The position numbers and the translations under genes are program-made. Shown in pieces: positions 19,118-27,255 of a stretch of 64,000 bases of DNA. Position 1 is the first letter of the stretch; every line of letters begins with the position of its first letter. The notes beneath the pieces were generated by a model. The model was not told the DNA's origin. It saw only the letters and a program-made list of their open reading frames with translations, and searched no databases. Source of the DNA: JANNFX01 sp031380225 (GTDB lineage Bacteria > Pseudomonadota > Alphaproteobacteria > Rhizobiales > Hyphomicrobiaceae); the NCBI GenBank assembly GCA_031380225.1, contig JANNFX010000239.1:7187-71186 (forward strand). The letters run 5' to 3'.

Positions 19118-20413
19118 TTAGGCGGCTTTGCCCACCGCTTCAGCGAGGCTGGCTGAGAAAATATCCATGCCCTCTTTGACGAGTTCATCACTGGCTGTCA
19201 GAGGCACCAAAAAGCGGATGACGTTTCCGTATGTCCCGCAGGACAGCAAGATCAGGCCGCGCTCGCTGGCAGCCTTGATCAGCGCCGACGTCAGTTCGGG
19301 CGAGGGTTCATGGCTCGACGTATCTTTGACGAGTTCGACGGCACACATGGCGCCGAGTCCCCGGACATCGCCGATGCAGTTGAGGTTGCTCTTTTCTGCG
19401 AGATCATTGCAGCGATCGACAATGATTTTTCCAATCGTGTTGGCCCGCTCGCAAAGTTTTTCGTCCCCGATGATATCGAGAACCGCGTGAGCTGCGGCGC
19501 AGGCCAACGGATTGCCAGCGTAGGTGCCGCCGAGGCCGCCCGGGCTCGCTGCATCCATGACGTCAGCCCGTCCGACGATGGCCGATAGCGGCAGTCCACC
19601 GGCGAGGCCTTTGGCAAGTGTCACGATATCGGCTTTGACGCCGTAGTGTTCCATCGCAAACATTTTACCCGTGCGGGCAAAACCGGTTTGGATTTCGTCA
19701 GCAATCAGCAGCATGCCGTATTGATCGCATAGCGCGCGCAATGCCTTCATGAATTCGACAGGAGCGATATTAAATCCACCCTCGCCTTGCACGGGCTCGA
19801 TAATGATCGCAGCGATGCTCGACGGATCAGCTTGATGCTTGAAGAGCGACTTCAGCGCCGCCAAGCTGTCGTCGCTCGATATGCCGTGATAGGTGTTTGG
19901 AAAGGCGACGTTGTAAACATCCGACGGGAACGGCCCGAAACCTTTTTTGTAGGGCACGGCTTTTCCTGTGAGCGCCATGCCCATGTGCGTGCGGCCGTGA
20001 AACCCGCCGGTAAATGACACGATACCTGGCCGTCCGGTGAAGGCGCGAGCGACCTTGACGGCGTTTTCAACTGCCTCTGCTCCGGTTGAGGCCAACATGG
20101 TTTTGGCGGGCCCGGCAACAGGCGCTGCCGTGTTCAACCGCTCAGCCAAGCTGACATAGCTTTCGTAGGGCGTAACCTGAAAGCAGACATGGCTGAAGGA
20201 TTTCAACTGCGCTTCGACAGCGGCAGTAATTTTCGGGTGCTGATGGCCGGTATTGACGACTGCGATGCCGGCGCCAAAATCGATATAGCGCTTGCCTTCT
20301 TCGCTCCAAATCTCGGAATTCTTAGCGCGCTTGGCGTAAATCGCCGTCGCGTGGCCGATGCCACGAGGAACTGCCGCGGCCCGGCGTTCATGGAGGGAAG
20401 CGGAGGACGGCAT
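19118..20413 (-). CDS. gabT: 4-aminobutyrate-2-oxoglutarate transaminase
   Basis: This 431-residue class III transaminase closely follows GabT. Hallmarks are RGIGHATAIYAKRAKNSEIW, FGAGIAVVNTGHQHPKI, STGAEAVENAVKVAR, FTGGFHGRTHMGMALTGK, EPVQGEGGFN and the PLP segments LLIADEIQTGFARTGK and VTLAKGLAGGLPLSA, with the Lys. It converts GABA and 2-oxoglutarate to succinate semialdehyde and glutamate. The ATG at 20413 has AAGGAG 8 bases upstream. It is divergent from a XRE-cupin regulator and completes the putrescine-to-succinate route together with gabD at 27256. Confidence 0.92.
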   Translation of the reverse strand: MPSSASLHERRAAAVPRGIGHATAIYAKRAKNSEIWSEEGKRYIDFGAGIAVVNTGHQHPKITAAVEAQLKSFSHVCFQVTPYESYVSLAERLNTAAPVAGPAKTMLASTGAEAVENAVKVARAFTGRPGIVSFTGGFHGRTHMGMALTGKAVPYKKGFGPFPSDVYNVAFPNTYHGISSDDSLAALKSLFKHQADPSSIAAIIIEPVQGEGGFNIAPVEFMKALRALCDQYGMLLIADEIQTGFARTGKMFAMEHYGVKADIVTLAKGLAGGLPLSAIVGRADVMDAASPGGLGGTYAGNPLACAAAHAVLDIIGDEKLCERANTIGKIIVDRCNDLAEKSNLNCIGDVRGLGAMCAVELVKDTSSHEPSPELTSALIKAASERGLILLSCGTYGNVIRFLVPLTASDELVKEGMDIFSASLAEAVGKAA

Positions 20414-20609
20414 TAGAGGCTCCTTGTCAGGACAAAAAGTTTTATCTTGGCCACAAAATCCCGGCCTTCTACCATTGATCAATAAACTAAGCAATGCGAT
20501 TAGTATGCTGGGCGGTCCGATTTCCCACGCTCAGTACTTTAAACACAATGCTCAATGGGTCCGCAGTCCATGCTACAGTTGGGCCCCAGACTTTAACGAG
20601 GACCGCGCC

Positions 20610-21215
20610 TTGTCTGTTGCCCAAAAACGACCGAGCATTCAATCCAACCCCGGTTCAGCCAGCCGCGAAGCCTTTGATGTTGGCGCCCGTCTGAAAGGAC
20701 TTCGGATCGCCAAGGAACTGAGTCAACGCGATCTTGCCGACCGGGCCGGGATTACAAACGGCATGATCAGTATGATCGAGCAGAATAAGCACAGCCCGTC
20801 GGTTGCGACCCTTAATCGTCTGACGGACGCGTTGGGACTGTCGTTCGCAGAGTTTTTTTCGCTCCATCTCGCCGCCGAGCCGCAGCCATTCTACCGCGAG
20901 AGTGAGTTGACTAGGCTGACCGAAGGCAAGGTGCAATTCTCGGTTGTCGCCGCCGAGCGGCTCGGCAAGGCTCTACAAATTCTGCATGAGGTCTACGAAC
21001 CTGGCGGCGACACGGGCGCTGAAATGCTGACCCACCGTGGCGAGGAAGGCGGGCTCGTGGTTCAGGGTGAAATTGAATTGACGGTGGGCGATCAAACCCG
21101 CGTCTTAGGAGTGGGCGACGCCTACTATTTCGAAAGCACGACGCCACACAGGTTCCGGAACACCGGCAAAACACGGGCGATTGTCATCAGTGCCTGCACG
21201 CCACCATTCTTGTGA
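20610..21215 (+). CDS. puuR: XRE-cupin transcriptional regulator (PuuR-like)
   Basis: This 201-residue regulator carries an N-terminal HTH_XRE domain (about 18-75, KELSQRDLADRAGITNGMIS). A C-terminal cupin sensor domain follows at about 115-195 (GGLVVQGEIELTVGDQTRVL). The layout matches PuuR, the putrescine-responsive repressor of puu genes. A TTG at 20610 with GAGGA 7 bases upstream is the best start; no ATG is suitably placed, and longer frames run into the gabT promoter. It is divergent to gabT and a few hundred bases from the putrescine operon. The polyamine ligand is inferred from family and context. Confidence 0.8.
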   Translation: MSVAQKRPSIQSNPGSASREAFDVGARLKGLRIAKELSQRDLADRAGITNGMISMIEQNKHSPSVATLNRLTDALGLSFAEFFSLHLAAEPQPFYRESELTRLTEGKVQFSVVAAERLGKALQILHEVYEPGGDTGAEMLTHRGEEGGLVVQGEIELTVGDQTRVLGVGDAYYFESTTPHRFRNTGKTRAIVISACTPPFL

Positions 21216-21232
21216 GCGCGATTTTACCCGGC

Positions 21233-21958
21233 TCAAGGACGTATTTGGCGCACGGCTGCTGATGGCTTCGTCGATTGAGCTGTCTGGGGTTCCGCCATCG
21301 CAACGCGGGCTTCGATGCCGGTAATGAATGCCTCGATGGTGTTGTCGAACGCGGCGCCTGAGTCGAGGGTTTTGAAGGTTGGGATCAGGCGCTGGGTTGC
21401 GGCGCATGCAATTGGGTCGAGTGCCCGCAGTTCCTGTTCTTCATCCGGACCAAGGGGCTGCATCAAGCCTTCTGTCTCAGCCAATCCGAAGCCAATCAAG
21501 TAGGTATAGAAACTGAGCGCCAGGCCAGCGGCATCTCGGTCCGGCAGGCCGGCATTCAGCATCGCCCGGAATACGACTTCGCTCGTGGCGTGATCAGCAG
21601 GGCCGGTGGAATGGAACCGAAAGTGAAGATGGAACATCTTCGGATAGCGATGGGCCAGGCCGCGATAGGCGCGCGCGACTTTCTTGAGGTCTGACTTCCA
21701 ATCATCGGTCGGCGGGCCAATTTCAATGGTGGCAAGCGACCGGTCAGCAATGTGGCGCAGCAATGCGTCGCGCGATGAGAAATGGTGCAGCACCGTCATC
21801 GGATCGATGCCGATTTTAGCGCCAAGCTTGCGGACGGAAAAGCCGTTTTCACCTTCTGTGGCCATCAGTTCGAAGGCGGATGATAGGATGTCCGCCTTGT
21901 CGATGCCACGCGGCGCCCTGGGTTTGGGCTTCGCTGGCACTTCCCCTAAGTCCGCCAT
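21233..21958 (-). CDS. TetR-family transcriptional regulator
   Basis: This 241-residue protein has an N-terminal TetR HTH at about 20-66 (DKADILSSAFELMATEGENG, SVRKLGAKIGIDPMTVLHHF). A helical ligand-binding domain follows, of the TetR_C type with LGFGLAETE-like character. It lies convergent to puuR and divergent from the putrescine operon, whose first ORF starts about 90 bases away, so it may control that operon or itself. The ligand is unknown. The C-terminal 20 residues are polar and probably disordered. Confidence 0.85.
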   Translation of the reverse strand: MADLGEVPAKPKPRAPRGIDKADILSSAFELMATEGENGFSVRKLGAKIGIDPMTVLHHFSSRDALLRHIADRSLATIEIGPPTDDWKSDLKKVARAYRGLAHRYPKMFHLHFRFHSTGPADHATSEVVFRAMLNAGLPDRDAAGLALSFYTYLIGFGLAETEGLMQPLGPDEEQELRALDPIACAATQRLIPTFKTLDSGAAFDNTIEAFITGIEARVAMAEPQTAQSTKPSAAVRQIRP

Positions 21959-22050
21959 GATCGTAAATCCCCCTTGACGCTTCTACACTGTAGACCTATT
22001 GGTTTTGAGTTCCAAGCGGTATTCTTCGATAAATTTGCCTGGAGGCTGAC

Positions 22051-22170
22051 ATGTCAATCAAACGTTTGTTTGTCTCCGGCCCCGGCAGCATGCCGAACGC
22101 CAAATCTGAACTGATGCGTCTCTGCGCCCGCATCGGATTTACGCCGCCCGTCGGCCCTTGCCTGGACTAG
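22051..22170 (+). CDS. 39-codon leader ORF of putrescine operon
   Basis: An ATG with TGGAGG 6 bases upstream opens a 39-residue frame: MSIKRLFVSGPGSMPNAKSE, then LMRLCARIGFTPPVGPCLD, then TAG. It is short but has one of the best ribosome sites in the region. It lies 52 bases ahead of the transaminase gene, and the spacer contains a 7-bp hairpin. The C-terminal end holds a Pro-Pro pair and another Pro, residues prone to slow translation. It could be a regulatory leader peptide for the operon or an independent small protein. No homologue is recognised. Confidence 0.5.
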   Translation: MSIKRLFVSGPGSMPNAKSELMRLCARIGFTPPVGPCLD

Positions 22171-22174
22171 CAGC

Positions 22175-22196
22175 GGCCATCGCATGTGAGATGGCC
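22175..22196 (+). promoter_or_regulatory. Hairpin between leader ORF and spuC
   Basis: GGCCATC (22175-22181) and GATGGCC (22190-22196) form a perfect 7-bp stem with an 8-base loop, 4 bases after the leader stop and about 15 bases before the ribosome site of the transaminase. There is no T-run, so it is not a simple terminator. The placement fits a translation- or attenuation-type switch. Confidence 0.45.
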
Positions 22197-22222
22197 AGCG
22201 CCTTTTGAGCTGGAGATCTCCA

Positions 22223-23608
22223 ATGTCAAACCAATACCCAACAGAGCTCCTCAAAGAGCTTGACGCGAAGCACCACCTGCATCCGATGACCAACCATCAG
22301 TCTCTTCGGGCTGGTGGCGCACGTGTGATTGTTAAGGCGGACGGTCCCTACATCTGGGACAGCGAAGGCAATCGCCTGCTCGATGGCATGGCTGGATTGT
22401 GGACCACGGCCGTCGGCTACGGCCGCAAGGAGCTGGCCGAGGCTGCCTATGCTCAGATGCTTGAGCTGCCTTACTACAACACCTTTTTCAGAACGACGCA
22501 TCCGCGCGCCATTGAACTCGCAAAAAAACTTTCTGAGATTGCGCCCAAGAATTTGACCAACGTGTTCTTTGGCTCGTCGGGTTCGGAGTCGAATGACACC
22601 GCCATCCGTCTGATTCGCCATTATTGGACATTGAAAGGCCAGCCGTCGAAGCGCATTATTATCAGCCGCAAAAGCGCCTATCACGGCTCGACAATCGCGG
22701 CTGGCTCGATGGGTGGCATGGGCCACGTCCACCAGCACACCTATCCGCTGTATGACGGCTTCCGCCACATCATGGACCCATACTGGTTCGGCGACTCGCT
22801 TGACGGCGAGACGCCGGAAGAGTTCGGCTTGCGTGCGGCTCGCGCGCTTGAAACAGAGATTTTGCGGATTGGTGCCGATCAGGTTGCAGCATTCGCCGCC
22901 GAGCCCGTGCAAGGGGCGGGTGGCGTGAAGATCGCTCCAGACACTTATTGGCCCGAAGTACAGCGTATCATTACCAAGTACGGCATCTTGTTCCTGGCTG
23001 ATGAAGTGATTTGCGGCTTTGGCCGCCTCGGCCAGTGGTTCGGCTCACAACATTACAACATTCACCCGGATATCATCACCTTCGCCAAGGCGTGTACTTC
23101 GGGATATCTGCCGCTGTCGGGCAATATCATCAGCCAAGAAATCACCGATACGCTGGTCGCTCACAACGATGACTTCAATCACGGCTACACCTATTCCGGT
23201 CATCCGGTATCGTGCGCAGTCGGGCTCAAGAACATCGAAATCCTGGAGAACGAGAAGCTGCTTGAGCAGGTGCGCAATACGAAGGCGGCGCGCTTCTCCA
23301 AGATGCTGCAGACGTTCAAAGACCATCCGCTGGTCGGTGAAGCACGCTCGGTTGGCATGATTGGCGCACTCGAACTGGTGCCTGATAAGGCGAAATCGCG
23401 CCGCCGGTTCGACAATCCCGGCCGCGTCGGTTTGATCTGCCGCGACCATTTCTTCCGCGCAGGCTTCATCATGCGGGCCACCTACGACACCATGGTCTGC
23501 GCGCCGCCACTGATTTGGACCGAAGAGAATTTTGCCGAAGCGGAAGGCGTCATCGGCCGTGCGCTCGATCAGACGCTGGCGGACGTGAAAGGCGAGATGG
23601 GATCATGA
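22223..23608 (+). CDS. spuC: Putrescine/polyamine-pyruvate transaminase
   Basis: This 461-residue class III aminotransferase is of the SpuC type. Hallmarks are DGMAGLWTTAVGYGRKELAE, LPYYNTFFRTTHPRAIELA, FGSSGSESNDTAIRLIRHYW, ADEVICGFGRLG and the PLP Lys in FAKACTSGYLPLSG. It would transaminate putrescine to 4-aminobutyraldehyde with pyruvate. Because puuA, puuC and puuD follow directly and no puuB oxidase is present, it may instead deaminate gamma-glutamyl-putrescine. The ATG at 22223 has GGAG 7 bases upstream. The stop overlaps the puuD start by an ATGA. Confidence 0.85.
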   Translation: MSNQYPTELLKELDAKHHLHPMTNHQSLRAGGARVIVKADGPYIWDSEGNRLLDGMAGLWTTAVGYGRKELAEAAYAQMLELPYYNTFFRTTHPRAIELAKKLSEIAPKNLTNVFFGSSGSESNDTAIRLIRHYWTLKGQPSKRIIISRKSAYHGSTIAAGSMGGMGHVHQHTYPLYDGFRHIMDPYWFGDSLDGETPEEFGLRAARALETEILRIGADQVAAFAAEPVQGAGGVKIAPDTYWPEVQRIITKYGILFLADEVICGFGRLGQWFGSQHYNIHPDIITFAKACTSGYLPLSGNIISQEITDTLVAHNDDFNHGYTYSGHPVSCAVGLKNIEILENEKLLEQVRNTKAARFSKMLQTFKDHPLVGEARSVGMIGALELVPDKAKSRRRFDNPGRVGLICRDHFFRAGFIMRATYDTMVCAPPLIWTEENFAEAEGVIGRALDQTLADVKGEMGS

Positions 23609-24342
23609 GCCGGCCGCTGGTCGTTATTCCGGCCTGCACGAAGGTCATTAACCAATTGACCTTCGATGCGGTCGCACGCGTGTACACAACTGCCGTCGCC
23701 GAGGTAGCCAAGTGCCAGCCAATCATCGTGCCATTGGATACCAGCCTCGCTGACATCAAGTCGGTGCTGCGCGTTGCCAATGGCATTCTGCTGACCGGCA
23801 GCGTCTCCAACGTCTCACCAAGCCTCTACGGTGACGAGCCGCCGATCATGGCTGACATGCTCGACCCGGCGCGCGATGCCGTGACATTGCCGCTCGTTAA
23901 AACCGCAATCGAAATGCAGCTACCGTTGTTCGCGATCTGCCGCGGCTTTCAGGAGGTCAACGTTGCGCTCGGCGGTACGCTGCATCAGGCCGTGCACGCG
24001 GCTGGCCCCTACAACGATCACCGCGCCGAATACGGCAAACCGCCGGATGTTCGCTTCCGCGCCAAGCACACTTTGAAACTCAAGGACGATTTGCGTGACT
24101 GGATCGGACAGGACGAAATCCTGGTCAATTCGCTGCATGGGCAGGGCATCAAAACGCTGGCGCCCGGTCTCAGACCACAAGCGCATGCCGAAGATGGCCT
24201 GGTGGAAGCGGTGCTCGGGCCAGACGGCCATCCGTTTTTCTTGGGCGTGCAATGGCATCCCGAATGGGGCGCCAAATCAAATCCAATCTCGGTCAAACTT
24301 TTTGAGCGCTTCGGCGCTGCAGCTCAGAGAAACGCATCATGA
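23605..24342 (+). CDS. puuD: Gamma-glutamyl-GABA hydrolase
   Basis: This 245-residue class I glutamine-amidotransferase-like peptidase C26 protein hydrolyses gamma-glutamyl-GABA to glutamate and GABA. The nucleophile Cys112 is in FAICRGFQEVNVALGG, and the His/Glu pair is in GVQWHPEWG near residue 220. The ATG at 23605 overlaps the stop of spuC (ATGA), and its own TGA overlaps the puuA start in the same way, so the three genes are translationally coupled. Length and motif order match PuuD. Confidence 0.92.
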   Translation: MSRPLVVIPACTKVINQLTFDAVARVYTTAVAEVAKCQPIIVPLDTSLADIKSVLRVANGILLTGSVSNVSPSLYGDEPPIMADMLDPARDAVTLPLVKTAIEMQLPLFAICRGFQEVNVALGGTLHQAVHAAGPYNDHRAEYGKPPDVRFRAKHTLKLKDDLRDWIGQDEILVNSLHGQGIKTLAPGLRPQAHAEDGLVEAVLGPDGHPFFLGVQWHPEWGAKSNPISVKLFERFGAAAQRNAS

Positions 24343-25697
24343 CCGTTGAACGGTATTTGACAGCCGGCGAAGCGAGGGCCTTCATCGGCGCCCACCCGGC
24401 CGTGCAGTGGGTCGACGTGGTGATGTTCGACATTAATGGTATTGCGCGGGGCAAGCGGCTCAGAGCTGCTGATTTTGTTGGCTTTGCTGGCAAAACCATC
24501 ATGTTCCCGTCAACCGTCTACATCATGGACATGCGGGGCTCTTGCGTCGAAGAAACTGGCCGCCTCTGGGAAACCGGCGATCCTGACCTTGCGTTCCGCA
24601 TTCTGGCCGATACGCTGGTGCCGGTCTCTGTCAACGGCGCCACGTATGCGCAAGCGGTGATGGTTCCGGTTGAAGACGACGGCGGGCTTGACCCGCGACG
24701 CATTCTCGATCGCCAAGTTAAGGCACTGGCTGACGCCGGCATGAAGCCGGTCGCCGCTGTCGAATTAGAATTCTATGTCTCGGCCGCACGGCCAGCAGGC
24801 CCGTTTGAACTCTCGACGCCTAAAGGCCTTGAAGCCAATCCGGATTGGCAGCAGCTTTATCAATTTGAAGAGTTGAACGCGGCCAGCAAGTTCATCGATG
24901 ACATTTACCGGGTGGCGGAAACGCAGAAAATCCCGGTCGACGCCATCATTCAGGAAGCCGGTCCGGGTCAGTTTGAAATCAACCTCAAGCATCGCGACGA
25001 CATGGTGGGCGCGGCCCTCGATGGCCATTTGTTAAAGCGCGCCGTCAAAGCCGCAGCGCTTGCAAACGGTATGGAAGCGACCTTCATGGCCAAGCCCCAC
25101 CATGATTGGTCTGGCTCTGGCATGCATGTCCACATGAGTTTGGTCGATGCCAACGGCCAAAACCTGTTCGCGGGCGACCCGATGGCGCCGCTGTTCAAGA
25201 ACGCTGTCGGCGGCCTTCGCGATACCATGGGCGACTTCATGGCAATATGGGCGCAAACGGGGAATTCCTACCGCCGCTACGTGCCGAAATCTTACGTGCC
25301 GATGGCCGCCCATTGGGGCATTAACAACCGCACGGTGTCGCTGCGCGTTCTCAATACCTCGCCGGCGGCAACTCGTGTCGAGCATCGCATTGCTGGTGCT
25401 GATGCCAATCCCTATCTGGTTTTGGCATCAATGATAGCCGGCCTCCGCCATGGCATCGCGACCAATATCGATCCGGGCCCAGCGGTTGACGGCAACGCGG
25501 CCGAGTCGAGCCGGGCGCTGACATTACCGACAGCATGGGGCAACGCCATTGAGCGCTTCAATAGCTCGCCTGTTGTGAAGGCAGCTCTTGGGCCGGTGTT
25601 CCAAAAGGTCTATGGAGTGATCAAGCAGGCCGAGCGCACCGAATTTGAACGCGTCGTCACCGCGCTTGATTATCAGTGGTACGCGCGCGTTGCCTGA
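24339..25697 (+). CDS. puuA: Gamma-glutamylputrescine synthetase (glutamine synthetase family)
   Basis: This 452-residue glutamine-synthetase-fold ligase is of the PuuA group. It couples glutamate to putrescine using ATP. The N-terminal beta-grasp segment VQWVDVVMFDINGIARGKRL is followed by the metal- and glutamate-binding VAAVELEFYV, EAGPGQFEINLKH, FMAKPHHDWSGSGMHVHMSL and a late NRTVSLRVLNTSPAATRVEHR. Related enzymes act on other amines such as ethanolamine, but the puuD and puuC neighbours favour a polyamine substrate. It is joined to puuD by an ATGA overlap and followed by puuC after 42 bases. Confidence 0.9.
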   Translation: MTVERYLTAGEARAFIGAHPAVQWVDVVMFDINGIARGKRLRAADFVGFAGKTIMFPSTVYIMDMRGSCVEETGRLWETGDPDLAFRILADTLVPVSVNGATYAQAVMVPVEDDGGLDPRRILDRQVKALADAGMKPVAAVELEFYVSAARPAGPFELSTPKGLEANPDWQQLYQFEELNAASKFIDDIYRVAETQKIPVDAIIQEAGPGQFEINLKHRDDMVGAALDGHLLKRAVKAAALANGMEATFMAKPHHDWSGSGMHVHMSLVDANGQNLFAGDPMAPLFKNAVGGLRDTMGDFMAIWAQTGNSYRRYVPKSYVPMAAHWGINNRTVSLRVLNTSPAATRVEHRIAGADANPYLVLASMIAGLRHGIATNIDPGPAVDGNAAESSRALTLPTAWGNAIERFNSSPVVKAALGPVFQKVYGVIKQAERTEFERVVTALDYQWYARVA

Positions 25698-25739
25698 TCG
25701 CCGGTTTCAGATGATCTGAATTTGAGTGAGGAGCATCCC

Positions 25740-27230
25740 ATGACATCGCTCGCGCATTTCGAAAAAGTTGCAGGAGCGATTGATTTGCCCGGCCGGTCAG
25801 TGATTGACGGCAAATTGATGCCAGCGATCTCAGGCAGGACATTTGGCAATATTTCGCCGCGCAATGGCCGCGAGCTCAATCAGATCGCCGAGTGCGACGG
25901 GGCGGACATCGATCTGGCCGTGGCCGCCGCGCGGCGCGCCTTCGACGATAAGCGCTGGCGTGGCATGCACTATTCCAAACGCAAAGCGATCCTCTATAAG
26001 CTCGCCGAGTTGATGGAACGCGACAGCGAAACGCTGGCCGTCCTCGAAAGCATCGACGTCGGCAAGCCGATCAAGAATGCGCTTGATGGCGACGTGCCGG
26101 GCTCGATCAAAACGCTGCGCTATTACGCGGAAGCGCTCGACAAAGTTTACGGCGAAGTTGGGCCGGAAACCACGGATCGCATTTCGTTTGCCGTGCATGA
26201 GCCGTTGGGCGTCATCGGCGCCATCGTGCCGTGGAACTTCCCGCTGCTGATGGCGATGTGGAAAGTCGCGCCAGCGCTTGCCATGGGCAACTCGATGGTG
26301 CTGAAGCCGGCTGAGCAGTCGTCGCTGACGGCGCTGAAACTCGGTGAACTGGCGCTTGAAGCCGGACTTCCGGCTGGCGTGTTAAACGTCGTGCCGGGCA
26401 TGGGCGCAGTTGCCGGGAAAGCGCTGGCGCTGCATATGGACGTCGACATGATCGCATTCACCGGCTCGGGCAACGTCGGCAAATTGCTGATGCAGTATTC
26501 CGGGCAGAGCAATTTAAAGCGCGTCAGTCTCGAGCTTGGCGGCAAGTCTCCGCAGATTGTGTTCGCCGATTGCCCGGATATGAACGCCGCCGCCTTCAAT
26601 GCCGCCTGGGGTGTGTTCTACAACCAGGGCGAAGTCTGCACGGCCGCATCGCGCTTGTTGGTGCAGGACAGCATCAAGGATCAGTTCCTCGAAAAATTGT
26701 TGCAAGTTGCCAAGCGCATCAAGGCTGGTGATCCGCTCGAACCTTCGACAACATTTGGCTCCATGGTCAGTCAAGAGCAAATGAAGACCGCGCTGCGCTA
26801 CATCGATATTGCCCATAGCGAGGGCGGAAACCTGTGCCTCGGCGGCAAACGCACGATGGTTGACAGCGGCGGCTACTATGTCGAACCAACGGTGTTCGAT
26901 GGCATCAAGCCAACCAACACATTGGCGCGTGAAGAAGTGTTTGGCCCGGTGCTCGCCGTCACAACGTTTAAGGATGACGAAGACGCCTTGAAGATTGCCA
27001 ATGACACTGTTTACGGGCTTGCTGCGGGTCTGTGGACCAAGGATATCTCGCGCGCGCATCGCATGGCGCGTGAAATCAAGGCCGGTTTAGTCTGGGTCAA
27101 CGGTTGGGATAGCTGCGATATTACCATGCCGTTTGGCGGCTTTAAGCAATCGGGTTTCGGCCGCGACCGCTCGCTCCACGCCCTCCATAAGTACGCAGAC
27201 CTCAAGTCAATCTCGATCACTCTGCGCTAA
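25740..27230 (+). CDS. puuC: Gamma-glutamyl-aminobutyraldehyde dehydrogenase
   Basis: This 496-residue NAD(P)-dependent aldehyde dehydrogenase is close to PuuC/AldH. The Asn-containing VPWNFPLLMAMWKVAPALA, the catalytic-Glu block VSLELGGKSPQIVF, the nucleophile Cys in NQGEVCTAAS near residue 300, and EVFGPVLAV are present. It oxidises gamma-glutamyl-aminobutyraldehyde to gamma-glutamyl-GABA, the PuuD substrate. The ATG at 25740 has GTGAGGAG just upstream; an earlier start at 25722 would include this ribosome site. Conversion of 4-aminobutyraldehyde directly to GABA is also possible for this family. Confidence 0.88.
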   Translation: MTSLAHFEKVAGAIDLPGRSVIDGKLMPAISGRTFGNISPRNGRELNQIAECDGADIDLAVAAARRAFDDKRWRGMHYSKRKAILYKLAELMERDSETLAVLESIDVGKPIKNALDGDVPGSIKTLRYYAEALDKVYGEVGPETTDRISFAVHEPLGVIGAIVPWNFPLLMAMWKVAPALAMGNSMVLKPAEQSSLTALKLGELALEAGLPAGVLNVVPGMGAVAGKALALHMDVDMIAFTGSGNVGKLLMQYSGQSNLKRVSLELGGKSPQIVFADCPDMNAAAFNAAWGVFYNQGEVCTAASRLLVQDSIKDQFLEKLLQVAKRIKAGDPLEPSTTFGSMVSQEQMKTALRYIDIAHSEGGNLCLGGKRTMVDSGGYYVEPTVFDGIKPTNTLAREEVFGPVLAVTTFKDDEDALKIANDTVYGLAAGLWTKDISRAHRMAREIKAGLVWVNGWDSCDITMPFGGFKQSGFGRDRSLHALHKYADLKSISITLR

Positions 27231-27255
27231 CGCGCCTATCAATAAGAGCACGGCC

